A stretch of DNA of 64,000 nucleotides from Macrotrachela quadricornifera (taxonomy: Eukaryota; Rotifera; Eurotatoria; Philodinida; Philodinidae). How positions within the stretch are numbered: the stretch's first letter is position 1; the number at the start of each line of letters is the position of its first letter. The translations under genes and the position numbers were made by a program. Shown here piece after piece: positions 33,961 to 45,905 of the stretch. The DNA lies in NCBI GenBank assembly GCA_022393335.1, contig JAJEKB010020433.1, forward strand, positions 127,576 through 191,575, in the 5' to 3' direction. The notes beneath the pieces were generated by a model. The model had not been told where the DNA came from. It did no database searches and worked only from the letters and a program-made list of their open reading frames with translations.

Positions 33961-36580
33961 ATATACTAACCCAACCAAAAAGCAATCACTATCTTACCCA
34001 ACCAATCCAAGTTGCAAGGACGCCGAGTTCCATTGCGAACTCTCTTTTTTCGGGAAATCACGACCTCTGACACTTCCCAAATGCGTCCGTCCAAGAGAAT
34101 ATCTCGTTTCGATAACACAACCCAATAAAATGCAATATGAACCCTATTACAAAAATAGTTTCCACCCTCAGAATCCACTATTACATTCCGTAATTGTTTC
34201 CTGGAAAAAAACACACCAATTGATACGAAACAAAAACGGACACTAGACTCAATATATGGTTCTCAGTCCGGCAAAACAAAGCTTAAGCCAAAAAGTGGCA
34301 CAATTTGTTTACAAAACAGGATGAAACAGCACAGCCCGATAACTATCCAATTACACAAGTACTCCTGCCTCTTCTAAACAACAAACGACACATAAATTAA
34401 TGCAGAATAATAAAGCCTCTCGACTCAATACTGCGTTCTGTCACCAAACAAAGTTCTACGAGAAAAGTCTTCAAAATTTACCTAAAAATCGAAAGACCTA
34501 GGAAATTTCGAAGGCATTCCTCAGTAGCGACCACATCTGGGATTTTGAGTAGCTCACAACACTCCAATCAATGCAGACTGACAACACTTGTCCAACACCC
34601 AAATCACTCTTTCGCCATACGACAGCATAAGATGAAAAGAAGCAAACACTATCCAAAATGCCATTGCGTTTGAAAAGTCAACAGTTCTTCGCGGGTATCG
34701 ACCGCCCCTTCTTTTGCTACGACACAAACAATACAGAAATCCAAGAAGAATGATAATGGCTATTCCTTGATCATCCCGTTTCCTTGTACAAGCAAACGGA
34801 CGACATAAAAACTCCCAAAGACTTTTACAAAAACACACGACACTTAGAAAACTGACATTGATTCGCATATAGTGTTGATCCTTCATTTTGCTGGTTTGCA
34901 CATTGCACACCAATGGATGCAGACTCACAATGGAACATCGCCTGGTAACGCTCATCTGTTACGGCGAACCAATAATCAACACATGAACCCTGAAGACCTC
35001 CACCAAAAAACATGAAACTTCCGAAATTCAGTAGTTAACCTACACTGAACTGCCCTTTCGTTCGAAAGCCACAAACAAAAACATAATCGATGGAGAAAAA
35101 AATTTATATTTCATTGCCAGCCCACTTCTCGTTCGGACAAGAAACAATTGAGGGGAAAATTCAGAAGACCTGCAAAAAAACCGCTAAACCCAGGAAAACT
35201 CATAATTGTTGGTCTACATCGTGTGGATCTTCGCATGCTAACCAGTCACTAAAACACAAATAGAACCCAACTAGGGACAGATATCTACTGGCGTCGCTGT
35301 TCTCTCAAGTCACAAAAATCATACTCACCAAAAAACATTGAAACTCAAAAAAATTCTAAATTGCTCGCTCACGTCGACCGTCTCTGCACTTGCTCAGGGA
35401 AACAAAGAACAACCTTTAAGTGAGAAAGAAGACAGCAATCTACTGCCAAGGATCCTACCTGTTGGCAAACAAACCGTGCTCACAAGAATATGTCACAGAT
35501 CTTGAAGAACTGTTTGAATAGTTCAGTTCGTTCAAAATGAACTGTTTAAAAAGTTCAGTTCACTCGAAAGAACTGTTTGATCGGTTCCGTTCGTGAATAA
35601 TACCGCTTTGAACAGTTGATCAGTTCTGAACGATACCTGAACTTGAGTAGGTCTAGCTAAAACTCAATAATTTTCTAATTTTCCCCATACATCTATCGCC
35701 TCTTCGCTTGCTGGGTGAAACACAATATATCAATCGACTGAAAACGGCACCGGCGATCTGATAGCCATAATCCTATCTCTTAGCAAACAACTGACGTCGA
35801 TAAAAGTTGGTTGCAGTTGTCAAAGAACTACTAAGAGACATTAATGATCTGATTTTGGCTATACATCTATCGATTGTGCGATTCCTGGGTGAAACACAAT
35901 ACATTATTCGAGTGTGAGAGCAATGGCAATCTACTGATCAAGAAGCTCTCTCTCGGTAGACAAAAGCTGGTTATAGAAGATGTCAGTAGTTACCTAAGAA
36001 TCACGAAAATGCACAAACGTTGGTGGTTATTTGCCCATACTGAGCCTCGTTTTTCTGACTGGTGGACATAGAACAGACTGATCGTGATAGAACGAGAACT
36101 GTAATGCAATTATCATGCTCTTATCGCTTAGCACATAAATTATAGTGACAAAAATCTATACTATTACCTGAAAAAGCACTCTAATCTGAAGAAACGCACA
36201 GTTTTTGGCCTAGACCGACCGCTTTATCATTTGTTGATCGAAACAGAAAACAGCAATCGATTGAGAAGGGAATGGCATTCTACTGCTGATAATTATTTTT
36301 CGTCAGCAAAGAATTGTTGGTGAGAAAAATTCGGAAGAGCTACTGAAGATCCGGTAAAACTAGAAATTTTTCTGATTGTTGCCTTTGACGGACGACACGT
36401 TCGCTTTTTGGACGAAACACAACGCAGCAACCGATTGAGAAAGGTAAAATCTATCTATTCGTGACGCTCGTTTGTGTCAGTACACAAATCATACTGAGAA
36501 TAAAGGTGAAGAGCTACCAAAGAGCCGTTAAAATCCAAAAAGATTTCTAATTTTCTGTAAATATTTATTTCAGATTCAGC
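33961..36580. repeat. Decayed satellite-like region, period about 175 bp
   Basis: Clear in 35700-36560: the box [GT]GAAACACAAxxxATCAATCGA recurs near 35713, 35888, 36062, 36235 and 36412, each followed by GAGAA..GGCAxTCTACT-like text. Similar boxes can be picked out back to about 35050, less regularly. 33.96-35.0 kb shares composition (A/C-rich plus strand) but the repeat is not proven there. Open frames inside have no domain. Confidence 0.55.
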
Positions 36581-38383
36581 ATGAAAACCTGAGCATGAGC
36601 AAGTCGTTAAATCGACTTTAACCCTAAATGTGGTTTAATGGTGCCGTTTCGAATCACGTCGTGTGCGATACGTATCGATCTGTTTTGTAAACCTATCTGG
36701 CTTTATTATGTAAGTAATAAAAACAAATATTTTCTTTCATTTAACTGATCCTACCATCAGTCAGGAAAGTATGTATGATTTTTTTCCTTTTCTTTCTTTT
36801 GTCGAAGAACAGCATTTTTACTGGTCTCATAAAACGAATACTTTTCATTCAAATCAAACAAAAATATGCTCACATGATCAAAAAATAGAGACGAATCGAA
36901 TGAGAATACTTTGAGATTTCTGAAAGATTTTTGAAAGAATTTCTGGAAAACGTTTTCTTTAAAAAACCAAAAAATTGACTAAATAATAAGCACAATACAT
37001 GCAGAATAAAAGTGTTCATCGAGAGAAAAATTACCATTAGTCTACCTCTATATTTGTATTTGATATTTTACGATGTGATTGTTTTGCAAAATTAACTAAA
37101 GAACAATTTTAAGACATCAAGGTATGTTTTACCTTAAGAATAAGCTTCAAATACGCGTCAAAAATGTCGAAATAACTTCCAAGAAGATTTTTGATCAACA
37201 ATGTTTATGCGTGATTGAGATATTAATCTTATCAATTTATCAAAAGTGTGGTCAGTACCTGAAAGAACATATGCTTTTTGATTGCACAGAAGATCTGCAA
37301 TAGTATCTAGTTTGAAATGATATATACAACACCATATAATCATAATATTATATTTCACTTCCCATGTATCAACTTTTGTAACCTAGATATGAACGTACAT
37401 AGCAAGAGACGGAATATATCTTTGAAAAGATTTTCGGTTACATTTGAAACGCTCGCTGCCTTGAAATTATTGCACGAATTGGCTCTTGTTTAACTTCAGC
37501 TAGTGATTAAACACTTATCCCTTTATATAATTCATCCAGATCATTGAAAACCAGTACTTCGATATTCTGAAGGTGTTTTCGAAAAACGAGAGCTCCTGAA
37601 AGTGTCACTATTCGATGCCGAATATAACTGCATCTAACCCAAATGCTTCTAAAAATAACCCAAGTGAAATAGCGACTCTAGACACATATCTTTTGTCTTC
37701 GACCTCGAAAAACTGGTAATTTGATATTTGATGGTTATTATTACCGAGGAACCAGTGCTGAAACTGTCACCATTAGATGCAGAATTAAAAACTGCATCTA
37801 ACCCAAGTGCTTTTAGATATAATCCAAGTAGAATAGCATATCCGGACGCAAAAAACTCGAATATGGCGCTAACTTTACTTACGTGATTTTCAGGTATATT
37901 GAGATTTGAGATGTAACAGAATGTGTACAAAAATTTTAAAATGATTAGACCTATGAAAAATATTTAAATCATCGAGAAACTTGAAACATTTTATAAGAGT
38001 TTCTTTTTTATAAGAATTCATGTCTCGTAATAATAAATATTTCACCCATCGCACAGAAAAAAAACTACAAAACAGGTAGATATGAGTGTTTATTCTTATG
38101 ACATCATTTTAATATTGTTGCTGCTCACAAGGAAAGAATTTGAGGGCAGAGGTTGCGATAAAATTTTTTCCATTTAAAACGTTTGACAATTTGTCGTAAA
38201 GCAATAAAAACACAAAAAGAACGAGAAAATATGAAACAGACAAACCCATCTGCGAAAGAAAAGAATTCTGGCAACAAAACTTTGAAGGCAAATTGTTTTT
38301 ATTGTACTTCTCACATTGTGAGATAGCTGACGCAATACATGAATCGACAGATTTCCTAGGAAATACGATTATTCATGCTCCAT
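36581..38383. other. Intergenic; contains a 162-bp duplication
   Basis: Two divergent copies begin near 37596 (CTGAAAGTGTCACTATTCGA) and 37758 (CTGAAACTGTCACCATTAGA), both with ACTGCATCTAACCCAA. On the minus strand the copies could encode the related peptides LGLFLEAFGLDAV and LGLYLKALGLDAV. No wider gene is recognised. Confidence 0.45.
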
Positions 38384-38398
38384 TATATATATATATAG
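38384..38398 (+). promoter_or_regulatory. TATA-type element before the TPR gene
   Basis: A TATATATATATATAG run ends 65 bp upstream of the ATG at 38463. Position and sequence fit a core promoter with a leader of about 35-40 bases, but simple TA repeats are common in this genome, so it is only suggestive. Confidence 0.4.
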
Positions 38399-38462
38399 GT
38401 GGGTGAATAAAGAAAATATTTTTCATATCTACTTTCAACATTGATATAAAATACAATCTAAG

Positions 38463-41400
38463 ATGATCATCAAAACTCAAAACAAAGATAATATTACTAT
38501 TATTTGTTTTTATCCAAATCATGATATAGATGATTTAAAGAAACAATTCCATCAAATTAATCATGATGTGGTATTTCATACTGAACTCGAATTATGTGTT
38601 ACTTTTATTCAATCAATTAAAAAACAAAGCATTTTCTTAATTACTCGTTGGTCTTCTCAATTTCTATCTTATGTTACTATTATGCAGCAAATTGATTCTA
38701 TCTTTGTATTCTCCTTGAATAATGATCAAGATGCATTTTTATTACTAGAAAATCCAAAAGTAATTGGTATTTACAATACCGTTGATTTACTTTGTTCCTC
38801 ACTTGAAGAACAAATTAGTTTTCTTCGAATGCAAAGTTATAGATGGTGCTTTTTTGATCAACATGAATATGCAACTATAGATTTATCGAAACATGCATGT
38901 GACTTTTTGTGGCTTCAACTTTTTCATGAAGTTATTCTACATTTTACACACGATGAACATGCCAAAAAGCAAATGATCGATGCATGTCGTTATTATTATC
39001 GAGATAGTCTTGAAGAACTTAAATTATTGGATAATTTTGAACAAGAATATAGAGCAAAAGAAGCTCTTCGCTGGTTTACGAAAAGTTCATTTCTTCAAAA
39101 TATGATTAATAAAGCATTACAAACTGAGGATACAGATCTGTTATATACATTACGATATTTTCTTAGCGATCTAGTTGAAAACTTGGCGCATGAACATCAG
39201 CAAAGTATGGAATCTAACCAAGAGAAGCTATTTGTTTATCGAGAAATAAAATTAACAGATGAAGAATTAAAACAACTTCAACAAAATAAAAGTAAACTTG
39301 TTTCAATAAAAGAATTTTTGATAGCAAATACTAATCGATCAGTAGCATTAACTTTGTTGGAATCATCGATGGAGAGAGGTGATTTAATTCCTGTATTGTT
39401 TGAAATTGAATGTGATCTGAAAGAACTAGGTGACAATTTAATCTTTGCTGATGTTACTCAATTCATTAAATCACTCTCACCCCAGAAAACAATTTTATTT
39501 GATTTTAATGCCACTTTTCGATTGGAAACTATACAACAAAATGAACGGATATGGATAATTAAAATGAATGCAGTAAATGATGGGCGAACTATTTTAAGAA
39601 AATATATTTATGATACACATCGTCAAATAGAAAATTTAAGTATTCCAATTATCTTTGGTAAATTAATTTGTGATATGAGTCAATGGAATCAATCACAAAT
39701 ATATTTTCAGCATTTATTAAATGATTCACATGATGAAGATATACCATCGATTGAACATTGCATTGGTCAAATTCATCAATGGAAAGGAGAATGGAATGAA
39801 GCACGCATACATTATGATGATGCATACAATCGAATGATGACAACTGAACCAGTTCGTATGAAAGACTCAGCTCTTGTTCTCTCTGATATTGGTAAAATAT
39901 TGTATTTACAAGGAAAATACGAAGAATCTCTTCACTTTCATCAACAAGCATTGACAATTGGAAAGAAATATTACTCGTCTAATCACGCACATATCGCCAC
40001 TAGTCTCGACAACATTGGTCTCTTCTATTATCAAATGCTAAAAAATGATGAAGCTCTTGATTATCTTAAACAAGCATTAGCAATTCGAGAAGAATATTAT
40101 AATCATTTTCATGTTGATATCGCCATCAGCCTAAATAACATTGGTAATATTTTAATTGCAAAAAGGAACTATGATGAAGCATCTATTTATTATCAAACAG
40201 CAATGTCTATTTACAAGAAAACTTATCCATTAGGTCATGTAAATATTGCTCGTACTCTTCATCGTATTGGTTATATTCTTTTTCAACAAGAAAAATATGA
40301 GGATGGTTTAAATATTGTCCAACGAGCATTAGCAATATCAAAGAGATTTTATCCATCTGGACATATCGATATTGCTACCATTTTAAACAACATTGCAAAC
40401 TTTAGAAATGAACAAGGAAAGTACGATGAATGTCTAAAATTATATAAACAAGTTCTAATAATCCAACAGAAATATTATTCTTCTAATGATTTAGATATTG
40501 TTTGTACTTTAAAGAATATTGGTAGTGTACAACTATGTAAAAAAGGAAATTGTGATGAAGCGATTCATTATTATCAACAAGCTCTGACTATGCTCGAAAC
40601 ATCATATCCATCTTATTATGCTCATATTGCCAATGCGCTCAATTGCATTGGTGATACTTTAAGTCAACAAAATAAACACGATGAAGCCCGTGTTTTTCAT
40701 TATCGAGCACTAAAAATGCAAGAAGATTATTTTTCATTCGAACATATCGAAACAACTTCGACCTTGATTAGTATTGGTTACACCTTATTCAATCAAGAAA
40801 AATATGATGATGCGCTTATTTTTTACCAACGGACGTTAACAATACAACAAACTTATTATTCACCAGATCATATAGATATATCTTATAGTTTCAATAATAT
40901 TGGCAACACATTACGTCTCAAAGAAAACTTTGATAAAGCCATTCAACTGCAACATCAAGCATTAGAAATTCAAAAAAAATATTTTCCATGTGGTCACTCC
41001 TGCATAGCTCATACACTAGTTAATATTGGTGACATATTGAGAGATCAAAAGATGTATGATAAAGCATTTGATTATTTTCACCAATCACTGGAAATATTAA
41101 AACATTTATTTGGTCCTGATCACATTAAAATTGCTTCAGGTTTATCTGATTTTTATCATATTCTATATGATCAAGGTAAATATGATGAAGCTTTCGACGT
41201 TTGTCAGCAGATGTGCTTAATTAAAAAGCAGTATTATCCTTCTGATCACATCCAATTTGCCGTAGAATATGTTCGAATCGGTGACGTTTTGAATGCACAA
41301 CGCAAGTACGATGAAGCACTAGACTTTAAAAAACGAGCATTAGTACTTAAAAAGACAAATTATCCTTCTAATGATATCACGATTGCAAATACTCTTACTT

Positions 41401-42560
41401 CTATTGGTAATATTTTAAGGACTCAAGAAAAATATGACGAATCATTGGATTTTTGTCGACAAGCAATGAGAATATATGAAGAATATTATACATCCGATCA
41501 TATCAACGTTGCAATTAGTCTTAACAATACTGGCGATACACTATATCAGTTAAAAAAATATGATGAAGCTCTTACACTTCATGAAAAAGCATTGTTAATT
41601 CAAGAGAAACTCTACGGTATAAATGGTCATGCCAAAATGGTTCGTACTCTAAACCATATCGGCAACATTTTATTTGCTCAAAATAAATATGATGAATCTC
41701 TTGATCTCTATCAACGATCACTTGTGATTAACGAGAAATTTGATTCATCCAACAGTGTATCCACTGCTGCTATTTTGAATAGTATTGGTAGAGTCTTATC
41801 TAAGCAGACAAAATACGATGAAGCATTTGATTTTCAACAGAAAGCATTGAACATTTGTCAAATGTATCATTCTTCTGGTTATGTGAACATTGGTGTTATT
41901 TTAATGCATATGGCCGAGATTCGAAAAAGTCAAGGAAGTTACGAAGAAGCCATCAATTTTTATCAACAGGCATTGACAAATTACAAGAAACATTGTCCAT
42001 CGGATGATATGAATATTATTGATGGTCTAAACGCTATTGCTTACACTCGACTTAAACAAAGGAAACTTGATGAGGCTCTCGACTATTTTCATCAAGTAGT
42101 GAATTTACTCGAAGAATTTCATCCTACCAAAAGTATTAAAATTGCTACTGCTTTACAATGTATTGGATTTATTTTGAATCACAAGTCACTTTATAGTGAT
42201 GCGACTAAATATCTTGAAAAATGTTTAAAAATCAGAGAAAATAGTCTTTCTCCAGGTCATTCATCTATTATTTATTCTCTTCTATGTCTTGGTGAAATAC
42301 AACGAACTCAACATAAATATGAATTATCTTTGGCGTATGAAATGAAATGTTTTTCATTATGTGAAAAATTTCTCCCACCAAAGCATGAAGATATTGGTAG
42401 AAGTTTATTTAATATAGGTCAATGTTACAATCGGCTTAATAAATTCAAGTTGGCAGTCGATTATTATAAACAATGTTTACCTTCTTGTCATCAAAATCGA
42501 TCATACATAGAATCGGAAATTGAGCGACTTTCGAAAAATATTGTAGACATTTTCATTTAA
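38463..42560 (+). CDS. TPR protein (21-22 repeats) with degenerate ADP-ribosyltransferase domain, 1365 aa
   Basis: Single uninterrupted 4098-bp frame, no introns. Residues 1-150 form an alpha/beta region (FLITRWSSQFLSYV, IGIYNTVDLL) seen in front of such proteins. Residues about 150-375 match the layout of arginine ADP-ribosyltransferases: VYREIKLT (Arg260 in the first motif), SIKEFLIANTN where the family has S-T-S (287-289), and QKTILFDFNATFRL, where QKT (341-343) replaces E-x-E. Catalysis is therefore unlikely. Residues about 430-1350 hold 21 clear kinesin-light-chain-type TPRs of 42 residues (L-x-x-I-G-x-I-L...KYDEAL...AL-x-I) and one weaker repeat before them; they should build a superhelical peptide-binding scaffold. 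Probably cytosolic: no signal peptide or membrane segment. ART-TPR fusions are known from rotifers; the ligand is unknown. Confidence 0.85.
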   Translation: MIIKTQNKDNITIICFYPNHDIDDLKKQFHQINHDVVFHTELELCVTFIQSIKKQSIFLITRWSSQFLSYVTIMQQIDSIFVFSLNNDQDAFLLLENPKVIGIYNTVDLLCSSLEEQISFLRMQSYRWCFFDQHEYATIDLSKHACDFLWLQLFHEVILHFTHDEHAKKQMIDACRYYYRDSLEELKLLDNFEQEYRAKEALRWFTKSSFLQNMINKALQTEDTDLLYTLRYFLSDLVENLAHEHQQSMESNQEKLFVYREIKLTDEELKQLQQNKSKLVSIKEFLIANTNRSVALTLLESSMERGDLIPVLFEIECDLKELGDNLIFADVTQFIKSLSPQKTILFDFNATFRLETIQQNERIWIIKMNAVNDGRTILRKYIYDTHRQIENLSIPIIFGKLICDMSQWNQSQIYFQHLLNDSHDEDIPSIEHCIGQIHQWKGEWNEARIHYDDAYNRMMTTEPVRMKDSALVLSDIGKILYLQGKYEESLHFHQQALTIGKKYYSSNHAHIATSLDNIGLFYYQMLKNDEALDYLKQALAIREEYYNHFHVDIAISLNNIGNILIAKRNYDEASIYYQTAMSIYKKTYPLGHVNIARTLHRIGYILFQQEKYEDGLNIVQRALAISKRFYPSGHIDIATILNNIANFRNEQGKYDECLKLYKQVLIIQQKYYSSNDLDIVCTLKNIGSVQLCKKGNCDEAIHYYQQALTMLETSYPSYYAHIANALNCIGDTLSQQNKHDEARVFHYRALKMQEDYFSFEHIETTSTLISIGYTLFNQEKYDDALIFYQRTLTIQQTYYSPDHIDISYSFNNIGNTLRLKENFDKAIQLQHQALEIQKKYFPCGHSCIAHTLVNIGDILRDQKMYDKAFDYFHQSLEILKHLFGPDHIKIASGLSDFYHILYDQGKYDEAFDVCQQMCLIKKQYYPSDHIQFAVEYVRIGDVLNAQRKYDEALDFKKRALVLKKTNYPSNDITIANTLTSIGNILRTQEKYDESLDFCRQAMRIYEEYYTSDHINVAISLNNTGDTLYQLKKYDEALTLHEKALLIQEKLYGINGHAKMVRTLNHIGNILFAQNKYDESLDLYQRSLVINEKFDSSNSVSTAAILNSIGRVLSKQTKYDEAFDFQQKALNICQMYHSSGYVNIGVILMHMAEIRKSQGSYEEAINFYQQALTNYKKHCPSDDMNIIDGLNAIAYTRLKQRKLDEALDYFHQVVNLLEEFHPTKSIKIATALQCIGFILNHKSLYSDATKYLEKCLKIRENSLSPGHSSIIYSLLCLGEIQRTQHKYELSLAYEMKCFSLCEKFLPPKHEDIGRSLFNIGQCYNRLNKFKLAVDYYKQCLPSCHQNRSYIESEIERLSKNIVDIFI

Positions 42561-43153
42561 TTATCATTCGTTTTTGACGAAAGTCTTAATTTTAATATTT
42601 AATACTTTTTAATGAAACTCTGAAAAACATCTTGCTTTTCTTATACTTTACGTTTATTGTAATTAAAATGATTGCAGTTTTAATGAAGATAAAGATGATT
42701 GGTTTGTAACACATGCATATAAAAGTAATTTGATGAAATTTTATAAGAGCTCTAGATGGTTTTCGAAAATATAGCGCAACATTTTTGAAGTTCAATCTTG
42801 TACTGATGTGTCATCTTAGAAGAGTTTAAAAGAGTGAGTCAATTCAAACTGTGGTCCCAACATAATTAATAATAATCCGATGCATTTATTTTTTGTGTTT
42901 CTCTAGCTAGATTCTGAGTATCTGCGTACGATCATCGGGTAGTCGCCTTGAGATATTGTGTATTTTACTAGTACTCCTGCATAGTTTTCGTGTACTTTAG
43001 TAGTTTATGTAAAATAGTCACAAGCCTAGATTCCGTTTAGTGCTGATGTACTATATCTAGGGATTTTTAAAAGAAGTAATCAATAATTAAATTCACATTT
43101 TTATTCCTTTCTTTTTTATTCTTATCAACAAATGGAACAGAAAAGAAAAATAT
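42561..43153. other. Intergenic between TPR gene and tRNA
   Basis: AT-rich 3' flank; nothing recognisable. Confidence 0.4.
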
Positions 43154-43229
43154 GCTTCCATCGGGAATCGAACCCAAAGACACGATACTTGGTTAACTAG
43201 ACCAGTACTCGAACTATCGAGCTAGAAGC
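43154..43229 (-). tRNA. tRNA-Thr(AGT)-like gene, somewhat irregular
   Basis: The minus strand reads GCTTCTA...TGGAAGC (closing acceptor stem with one G-U pair), a T arm with a canonical B box GGTTCGATTCC, and an anticodon loop CTAGTTA enclosed by TGGT/ACCA, giving anticodon AGT (Thr). Five T residues start 3 bases after the 3' end, a standard Pol III terminator. Oddities: the junction between acceptor and D arm is short, the fifth anticodon-stem pair is C-A, and the variable region is about 11 bases. It may be a functional but unusual tRNA or a young pseudogene. Confidence 0.6.
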
Positions 43230-43377
43230 ATCGATAAACACATATTCTTTTTATTCTGATCTATTTTATTGACAGAATTTTTAACGTCGACACAAAGTGT
43301 ACGACGCACAAGGACATTACCAAAGCTAATATTGACCAAGTGAAAAAAATGGTAATTTACTTCTCTTTCGAGGGTGA

Positions 43378-43590
43378 ATGATATTATTGAAAGGATTCGT
43401 AACACTATCAGGAATGCCTCCTTATCAACTTAAACTAAACATCGGTGCAATTCTTATGGTTCTTCGCAACTTCGATGTTCATAAAGGTCTATGCAATGGA
43501 ATTCAGCTGATTATGCGACGTTTACTAAATTACATGAATGACTGTAAAGTCGCCACTGGATCTAATAGAAGGAGTTAAGTTCTAATACAA
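43378..43590 (+). pseudogene. Helitron/Pif1-like helicase fragment
   Basis: Encodes GMPPYQLKLNIGAILMVLRN followed by FDVHKGLCNGIQLIMRRL, the conserved block near the end of Pif1-type helicases of Helitrons (family pattern: G-M-P-P...L...G..V-M-L-L-R-N...G-L-C-N-G-T-R). A stop at 43576-43578 breaks it; KITLASSDP follows in another frame. The catalytic motifs and the Rep domain are not in the window. Confidence 0.75.
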
Positions 43591-45584
43591 AAAATTACTT
43601 TGGCATCGTCTGATCCATTTTTGCTCGTTTTTAACGATTTTCATGGTTTTAATAATCAAAAGATGTGATCTTAGAAGTTTCCAAATGGTAAATTTTCAGT
43701 CATTCTCGAAAATCTGGCTTTATATATTCATCAGCACTGTCACATCCAAGGATAAGAGCTTCAAAGCATGTTGATTAAATTTTTCTATGCTCACAAAAAA
43801 TTAGCGAGACATTAGAAATTAATTTCGGTTGGAACCATAGATTTTCCACATCCAAATTGCGAGCTCACTTTTCTAGATTAATTTTGGTCAATTCTTATAG
43901 AATCACAATAGCTAGTCGTTTTCAGACTATGCTTTCATAAGAAAATATCAGAGATGATTGAGTTTTGCTGCCGAGATCTTGTTGACAACTGTCATGATGT
44001 AACTTTGAAATTACTTAAATATTGAGAAATTTTAAATAAGAAGTTTAACACGAAGATGGTACATTTTAGGTCACCTTATCCTTCTGTTTGCTATTACTAT
44101 TAGAAACTTCAAGAATGATGAGTTTGACATCGAATATCTTCGCCGAACTGAAGTAATAGAGTGTTATTCGAAAGTACTGATTGATTAATTGATGCACGAG
44201 ATGCATCGATATTTTGTCGGTTAAGTGATGAATTGGACCGACCGGTCCGAAAAAATCAGGCCGGTTCCAAGTCTGACTTAGACACCAATTTCCCATTCGA
44301 CTGTTGTTTGCTGTAACAATTAAAAAAACATAAGGACAGACCGTTGGTCGATTAGGACTACTTTTATCACAATCGATTTCCTCCCATGAAGAACTACACG
44401 TTGCTTTTTCAGGAGTTCGCTCTATAATCTTGACCATATGATACAGATCACCAAAGAAAAAAATAAAATGGTGAAAGATGTAAAACCAAAAACATTAGTT
44501 TCAAAGAAATTTTGTAAAGTTGTTGTTTTAGAATAAAAGGAAGATTATGTAATACATTCTTTTGGTATAACAGAGATAAACATCTTAATAATATACCTAA
44601 TAATTTTCTGACCCTCATAAAAAACTTGCTTTCGATGATGAAAATCTATCATGCAGTATGCACAGGTTCTCCATAGTAATAGGCATAATGGTCACTATGC
44701 CTGTTATGTCTAGTTTCCAATAAAGTGGAAGGAAAAAGATTCTTGAAAACTAACACAAAACATCAAGTTTTTTATTAAAATTGAAAATCATTAAAAATAT
44801 AAAGAAAAAATAGTTAATAATGTTTATTAATAATAGTTGATGGCAGTATTCGTTTGAACTTGTCTGCGTCATATGACCCACCACATACTTGACTCATTCA
44901 CATTTACAACAGTTCCGACAGCAATTGCGAATATACAAAGCCGCTCTAGCAATAAGATCAAAAGAACGAGAGCAGCACATAATACAAGCAAAAAAACAAC
45001 GTGTACAAGGACTAAGGAGTTCATTATTCTTATCACCCATTGCGTTTGTGAGTGGATGTTATTCTATTAAATGTTCGACACTTGTTTATCGTATAAGCTT
45101 TTAAGTAGTCCCCACGAGGAAAAAAACAAATTTATAGACAAACAACGAACGAAAGAAAGACAATATGCAAGTGGCAATATTTGCATTGGTGTACAGTTTC
45201 TCCTATACCCATGAAAAAAAAAAGTTTTATTCTGTATTTTGAGAATTTTGATACCAAAACAAGAGAGTTTTTAAAAAGTAATGACATATTATGAAAGCTC
45301 AAGGCTTTTTAGGTGACCTGAATATTTAGTTTTTAGTTTATATTTATGGGCTATTTAAAAAATTCAGCGCAATAAAGATGATTTCATGTTACGATCTCAA
45401 TATAATTTACTTTGTTAGTGACATCAAAACGTGTTGTTGAGATTTTTCGTCACTATAGATAAATCCTTTTAAGAAAGAGTCCGCCACAGAGGATCCTCAC
45501 GGCGCCGCCGAAAAAAATTTTTTTTTCGATGTTTTTATCTCAAATGATAGATCTAGCTAAACCATGATCAAATCCAAAATAGCT

Positions 45585-45586
<2 letters not shown>
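43591..45586. other. Intergenic, unrecognised short frames
   Basis: The 123-residue minus-strand frame at 44066-44437 and the overlapping plus-strand frames at 44873-45104 (the second with a Gln/Arg-rich helix, QQFRQQLRIYKAALAIRSKE) have no recognised family and no clear promoter. I do not call them genes. A CCGCCACAGAGGAT motif near 45480 resembles one near 24860. Confidence 0.35.
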
Positions 45587-45587
<1 letters not shown>

Positions 45588-45617
<30 letters not shown>

Positions 45618-45619
45618 GA
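45588..45619 (+). repeat. (TGAGGG)n telomere-like tract
   Basis: Five consecutive GAGGGT hexamers, then GTGACGGTGAG. Related to G-rich telomeric repeats; the known bdelloid unit is TGTGGG, so this is a variant or a coincidental microsatellite. Interstitial, not at a sequence end. Confidence 0.7.
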
Positions 45620-45749
45620 CGGTGAGTTGTAAAAGCACACCATGATCGCGATTTCATCCTTCCTTAAGGGACTTATCAGACGGTTTAATTTCAGTGTATA
45701 GAGGGAATCTATTTTAATGATCCGTAGATCATAAATAAGACTTCTATCA

Positions 45750-45905
45750 GTGATTGGATACTCAGTACGATACTGAGTATTTTTGATACTTTTACTGAGT
45801 ATTCAGTATTACGTGAGTACACTATCAGTATTTGAGTATTTACTTGAACTGAAAGGTTGTACTGAAGTATCAGTATTTTAAGTACAAAATGTACTTTAAT
45901 CGGAT
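45750..45905. repeat. hAT-type terminal region, GTACT/AGTAT-rich
   Basis: Starts CAGTGATTGGATACTCAGTA and continues with palindromic ACTCAGTA/TACTGAGT and AAGTAC units. A similar region at about 51395-51530 ends GTACTTGTCCAATGAGTA. Together they may bound the hAT copy between them; a matching 8-bp target duplication was not found. Confidence 0.5.

Noticed and set aside
44066..44437. 123-residue minus-strand ORF as a gene
   Set aside because: No recognised domain, no signal peptide, and located among mobile-element debris; length alone is weak evidence.
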